Assembly: GCA_050953085.1 (NCBI GenBank)
Contig: JBMNLX010000001.1
Location: 124,001 to 188,000 of the forward strand
Source of the DNA: UBA3946 sp002385755
Lineage (GTDB): Bacteria > Bacillota_I > Bacilli_A > ML615J-28 > CAG-698
Reading direction: 5' to 3'
Length of the DNA: 64,000 bases
The notes below the pieces were generated by a model that made no database searches, was not told the DNA's origin, and saw only the letters and a program-made list of their open reading frames with translations. The translations under genes were made by a program, and so were the position numbers. This document shows positions 61,554 through 64,000 of the stretch, in pieces (position 1 is the first letter of the stretch; the number at the start of each line of letters is the position of its first letter).

Positions 61554-64000
61554 TCATTCGCGGATGTTTTTTAGGGTCAATAACTTGCCGTCGCGGACGA
61601 TAACGTTTTGATAATCGGCGATCGGCGCGTCGTTAAGATACTCCATGCCGGTATAGTTGAAAAACATCACGAGGCGGTTATTAACGCCCTCGCCCCGATG
61701 ACAAAAGACGCCGTCAATCGCGCCCGAAAGCAATGTCTCGATGCTGATATGTTTCAATATCCCGTGATGGATATTAATTCGGAAACCAAGTTCTTTAATC
61801 TTGTCAATCAATTTCAAAAACTGCGGCGCGTAGTTTTCCAAACAGATGACGATGCGGCGGAATAAAGGTTTTTTGCCGGCGGGGAAAACATCGTTTTTCA
61901 GGAAATAATCGACGCTTTCCGCGCTTATGTGGAAATAGAAGGTTCCTTCTTTGAGTTTTTCGGCTTCCTTGAGGAGAGTGGAGAACGCGAGTTCTTCGAA
62001 CATGATCAAAACGCTCTCGTCAAGATGACGCCATATCTCTTCCTCCGGTTTCAAACCGCTAATATTATATAAAATCTCATAAGACGGTTCTTCTCTTCCC
62101 GTTTTCAGCGGCTGGTAAAGCAACTCGACTTTCCCGCGCTTCAATTGCTCGCCAACGCAAACATTTACCGCTTTCTTTTTTAAGTATTTGCGTCTGATCT
62201 CGTCGGTATATGTTTGATACCGGTCGCCCTCGCGCAAGCACAGTTCGGTTAAAACCAATACTTCCGCGGCGTTGTAGGTATCCTTGGGATAACGAATAAC
62301 GCCGGCGCGGGCGACGAGGGTGACAACCTCTTCATCGATTACGAAGCCTGAAGTCAAGAGATCAAGCGTCGACTTAAGCGCTTTTTCGATTTCTTTTTGA
62401 TCATCGCCTTCGATAATAATCAAAAAACTCTCGTCGGCAAGATAATAAACCGAACCCGAAACCTGCATCAAAATATCGCCGACATACGCTATTATTTTAT
62501 CTTTTAATTGATAATCGTATTCATCAAGATTATAAATTCCGACGCGCGCGAAAGTGTATTTAAGGTCCTCGCTCGCCGCTTTCCGTAATACTTGTTCCAA
62601 AAGCTCGTGAATCTTTTCCTCCGGATAACGGTAAGAAGCGCGCTCGGCGGCGATAAGCGAGATAATGCCGACATAAAAGCGGATTACGCCGTCCTTGGCG
62701 ATATAGGGAACCGCTTTTTCCATTACCAGGCGGGTCTCGCCGCGCGCCCGCACGCGATATTCGCTGCGGTAGGGCTCGCCTTCTTGTAAAAATCCGGCGA
62801 CGTTATCGTAAATGACCCGATCCTCGGGGACGATTAACCGCTGGTAATCGCGGCGGGTAATAACCCGGTCGCCGACGTCAAGAAACGCTGCGAGTTTCTC
62901 GCTTAAGATGATTTTATCGCTGTCCGGTTTGTAATAGAAATATCCCTCGCTCAAGTTCTCCTGGAAAAAACCCGTCAACTGTTTCCGGCCGCGGATGTTT
63001 TCCTCGTAATGCAGGGTAATCAATTTTCTTTCCAGAAGTTTGCCGGCGATTTTTAAATTAGCGAGCGCGTCAACTTCGCTCAAAGCGCTTGTATAGGAAA
63101 CAAACACCGCGCCGCCGATAATGTCTTTTTCAAGATTAATCGGGATAGCGACCAGAGCCCGGGCATTTCCCTCAACATAAGGGGCGCCGGTTATCAAGTC
63201 CTTAACCGGCATCGGCGCCTCGCCGAAGTCGATGACAATCTCGTGGTTCGAGGAAATCATCATTTCGACGATCGTTCCCTCGAGCTCGTTATAGGAATAG
63301 TCGCGCTCATAGAGGCGCTTCTTTTTATAATGATAGACGACGACCTGGTCATAAGCGTCGGTTAATTCAGGGATAACGTCGAACTCGCCCGAGGCGAGCA
63401 TCACGTATAAAGCCTCGTCGAAATCAATCACGGTTTCAAGATTCTTTGAAAATTCAAGCAGGGAATCGTGAATGTTGTCGTTTAAAAGCGCAATATTGAC
63501 GATATTGAGCGTCTTCTCTATTTTCGCAACCGTCGCTTTCAGTTTATTGGCGATCTCAATGTTTTTATCGTCCTCGATCGACTCGCTTAAAATGTTCTCG
63601 TCGATTTTTTCAATCTCCGCTTCCAGCACGTCGATCGCCTGCAGCAGCTGTCTTAAATCCTCGCGGAAATTCTTGTTTTTCAGGACATAAATTTTCAAAT
63701 AATTCTTATAAAAATCTTTCTTTACGTATAAATTCTCCGAGGATTCGATTTCCTTGATATACTTTTGGCTCACGCGAAAAGCCTCGTCGTAAAGATCCAT
63801 TTCGATTAGCAAAGCGATATATTCGTTAGCGATGCCCAAATAATTTTCGCTGATGGCGTGAATGTTCTTAAAAATCCCCTGGAAAGACTGGCGGGCGAGC
63901 TTATAGTTTTTTTCCAGGATATGTAGTTTAGCGTTTAAATACTCGCAATAAACAATCCCTTCCTCGTCTTCCAGCTTGTAAACGAGGGAAATACACTCGT
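61554..64000 (-). CDS. TPR-GAF-PAS protein with degenerate GGDEF and EAL domains (partial)
   Basis: The frame is open to the right edge, so the N-terminus lies outside. The visible part has TPR-like helices (to about 63600), a GAF-like domain (about 62990-63460), a PAS domain (62620-62940), a GGDEF-like domain and an EAL-like domain. The GGDEF motif is replaced by LADESF, EAL by EIL (YEILYN), and the later DDFG region by IHHGI, so c-di-GMP synthesis and breakdown are not expected. It could be a c-di-GMP-independent sensor or scaffold. Confidence 0.8.
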   Translation of the reverse strand, partial: ECISLVYKLEDEEGIVYCEYLNAKLHILEKNYKLARQSFQGIFKNIHAISENYLGIANEYIALLIEMDLYDEAFRVSQKYIKEIESSENLYVKKDFYKNYLKIYVLKNKNFREDLRQLLQAIDVLEAEIEKIDENILSESIEDDKNIEIANKLKATVAKIEKTLNIVNIALLNDNIHDSLLEFSKNLETVIDFDEALYVMLASGEFDVIPELTDAYDQVVVYHYKKKRLYERDYSYNELEGTIVEMMISSNHEIVIDFGEAPMPVKDLITGAPYVEGNARALVAIPINLEKDIIGGAVFVSYTSALSEVDALANLKIAGKLLERKLITLHYEENIRGRKQLTGFFQENLSEGYFYYKPDSDKIILSEKLAAFLDVGDRVITRRDYQRLIVPEDRVIYDNVAGFLQEGEPYRSEYRVRARGETRLVMEKAVPYIAKDGVIRFYVGIISLIAAERASYRYPEEKIHELLEQVLRKAASEDLKYTFARVGIYNLDEYDYQLKDKIIAYVGDILMQVSGSVYYLADESFLIIIEGDDQKEIEKALKSTLDLLTSGFVIDEEVVTLVARAGVIRYPKDTYNAAEVLVLTELCLREGDRYQTYTDEIRRKYLKKKAVNVCVGEQLKRGKVELLYQPLKTGREEPSYEILYNISGLKPEEEIWRHLDESVLIMFEELAFSTLLKEAEKLKEGTFYFHISAESVDYFLKNDVFPAGKKPLFRRIVICLENYAPQFLKLIDKIKELGFRINIHHGILKHISIETLLSGAIDGVFCHRGEGVNNRLVMFFNYTGMEYLNDAPIADYQNVIVRDGKLLTLKNIRE

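Noticed and set aside
1..64000. tRNA and rRNA genes
   Set aside because: None was recognised on either strand; intergenic spaces large enough to hold them were read and show no tRNA-like T-loop or CCA ends.

Overview
The window looks like a chromosomal segment of an endospore-forming member of the Firmicutes (Bacillota), close to Bacilli in gene order. It carries spo0A, spoIVB, spoIIM, spoIIIAH, dacF-spoIIAA-spoIIAB-sigF and a three-gene GerA-type germination operon. Housekeeping blocks are in Bacillus-like order: spoIIM-xerD-deoB, lepA-hemW, hisS-aspS-tcdA, and nusB-xseA-xseB-ispA-dxs-recN. The species cannot be named from the sequence. No rRNA or tRNA gene was seen.

Layout. 1-286 is the end of a CRISPR array of five identical 36-bp repeats, four spacers, with three abnormally short spacers. 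402-3614 is an ABC exporter operon. 3615-6461 has no convincing gene and holds a tandem array of diverged units of about 340 bp that share short conserved boxes; one box copy lies inverted at the left edge. 6462-35232 is dense housekeeping DNA: nucleotide salvage, XerD, SpoIIM, HemW, LepA, RecU, ThiT with a TPP riboswitch, Ung, superoxide dismutase, thioredoxin, MutS2, RNase HIII, an RluD-type synthase, LspA, a YlbL-type protease, dCMP deaminase, TcdA, AspS/HisS, the germination operon, CvfB and DinB. 35408-37849 is spo0A and spoIVB.

37.9-52.5 kb is strikingly AT-rich and separates spoIVB from recN, which are adjacent in Bacillus. It contains a cyclophilin-like lipoprotein; a small integrative element (large serine recombinase, small proteins, an HK97-type capsid protein, a primase-helicase and an XRE regulator) ending in a truncated adenine methylase; a complete ISLre2-type insertion sequence with a 9-bp target duplication; an XRE membrane regulator; the dacF-spoIIA operon (core genes at an unexpected location); and an orphan DpnI-like winged-helix protein. 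52.5-64 kb returns to the host style with recN, dxs, ispA, xseB, xseA, nusB, spoIIIAH, two DUF1189-like paralogues and a degenerate GGDEF/EAL signalling protein that runs off the right edge.

How the genes fit together. Spo0A probably controls its own gene through two perfect opposed 0A boxes, and spoIIA through two weaker ones. SpoIIAA/SpoIIAB/SigF, SpoIIM, SpoIIIAH and SpoIVB are successive parts of the engulfment-to-sigma-K programme, and the Ger operon acts at germination. The hisS-aspS-tcdA operon has its own promoter and a leader that looks like a transcription attenuator without T-box hallmarks. hisS and xseA each carry a single-base frameshift, which could be real or a sequence error.

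The best candidates for something undescribed are the 3.6-6.4 kb tandem array and the small element that has a capsid gene but no packaging genes.
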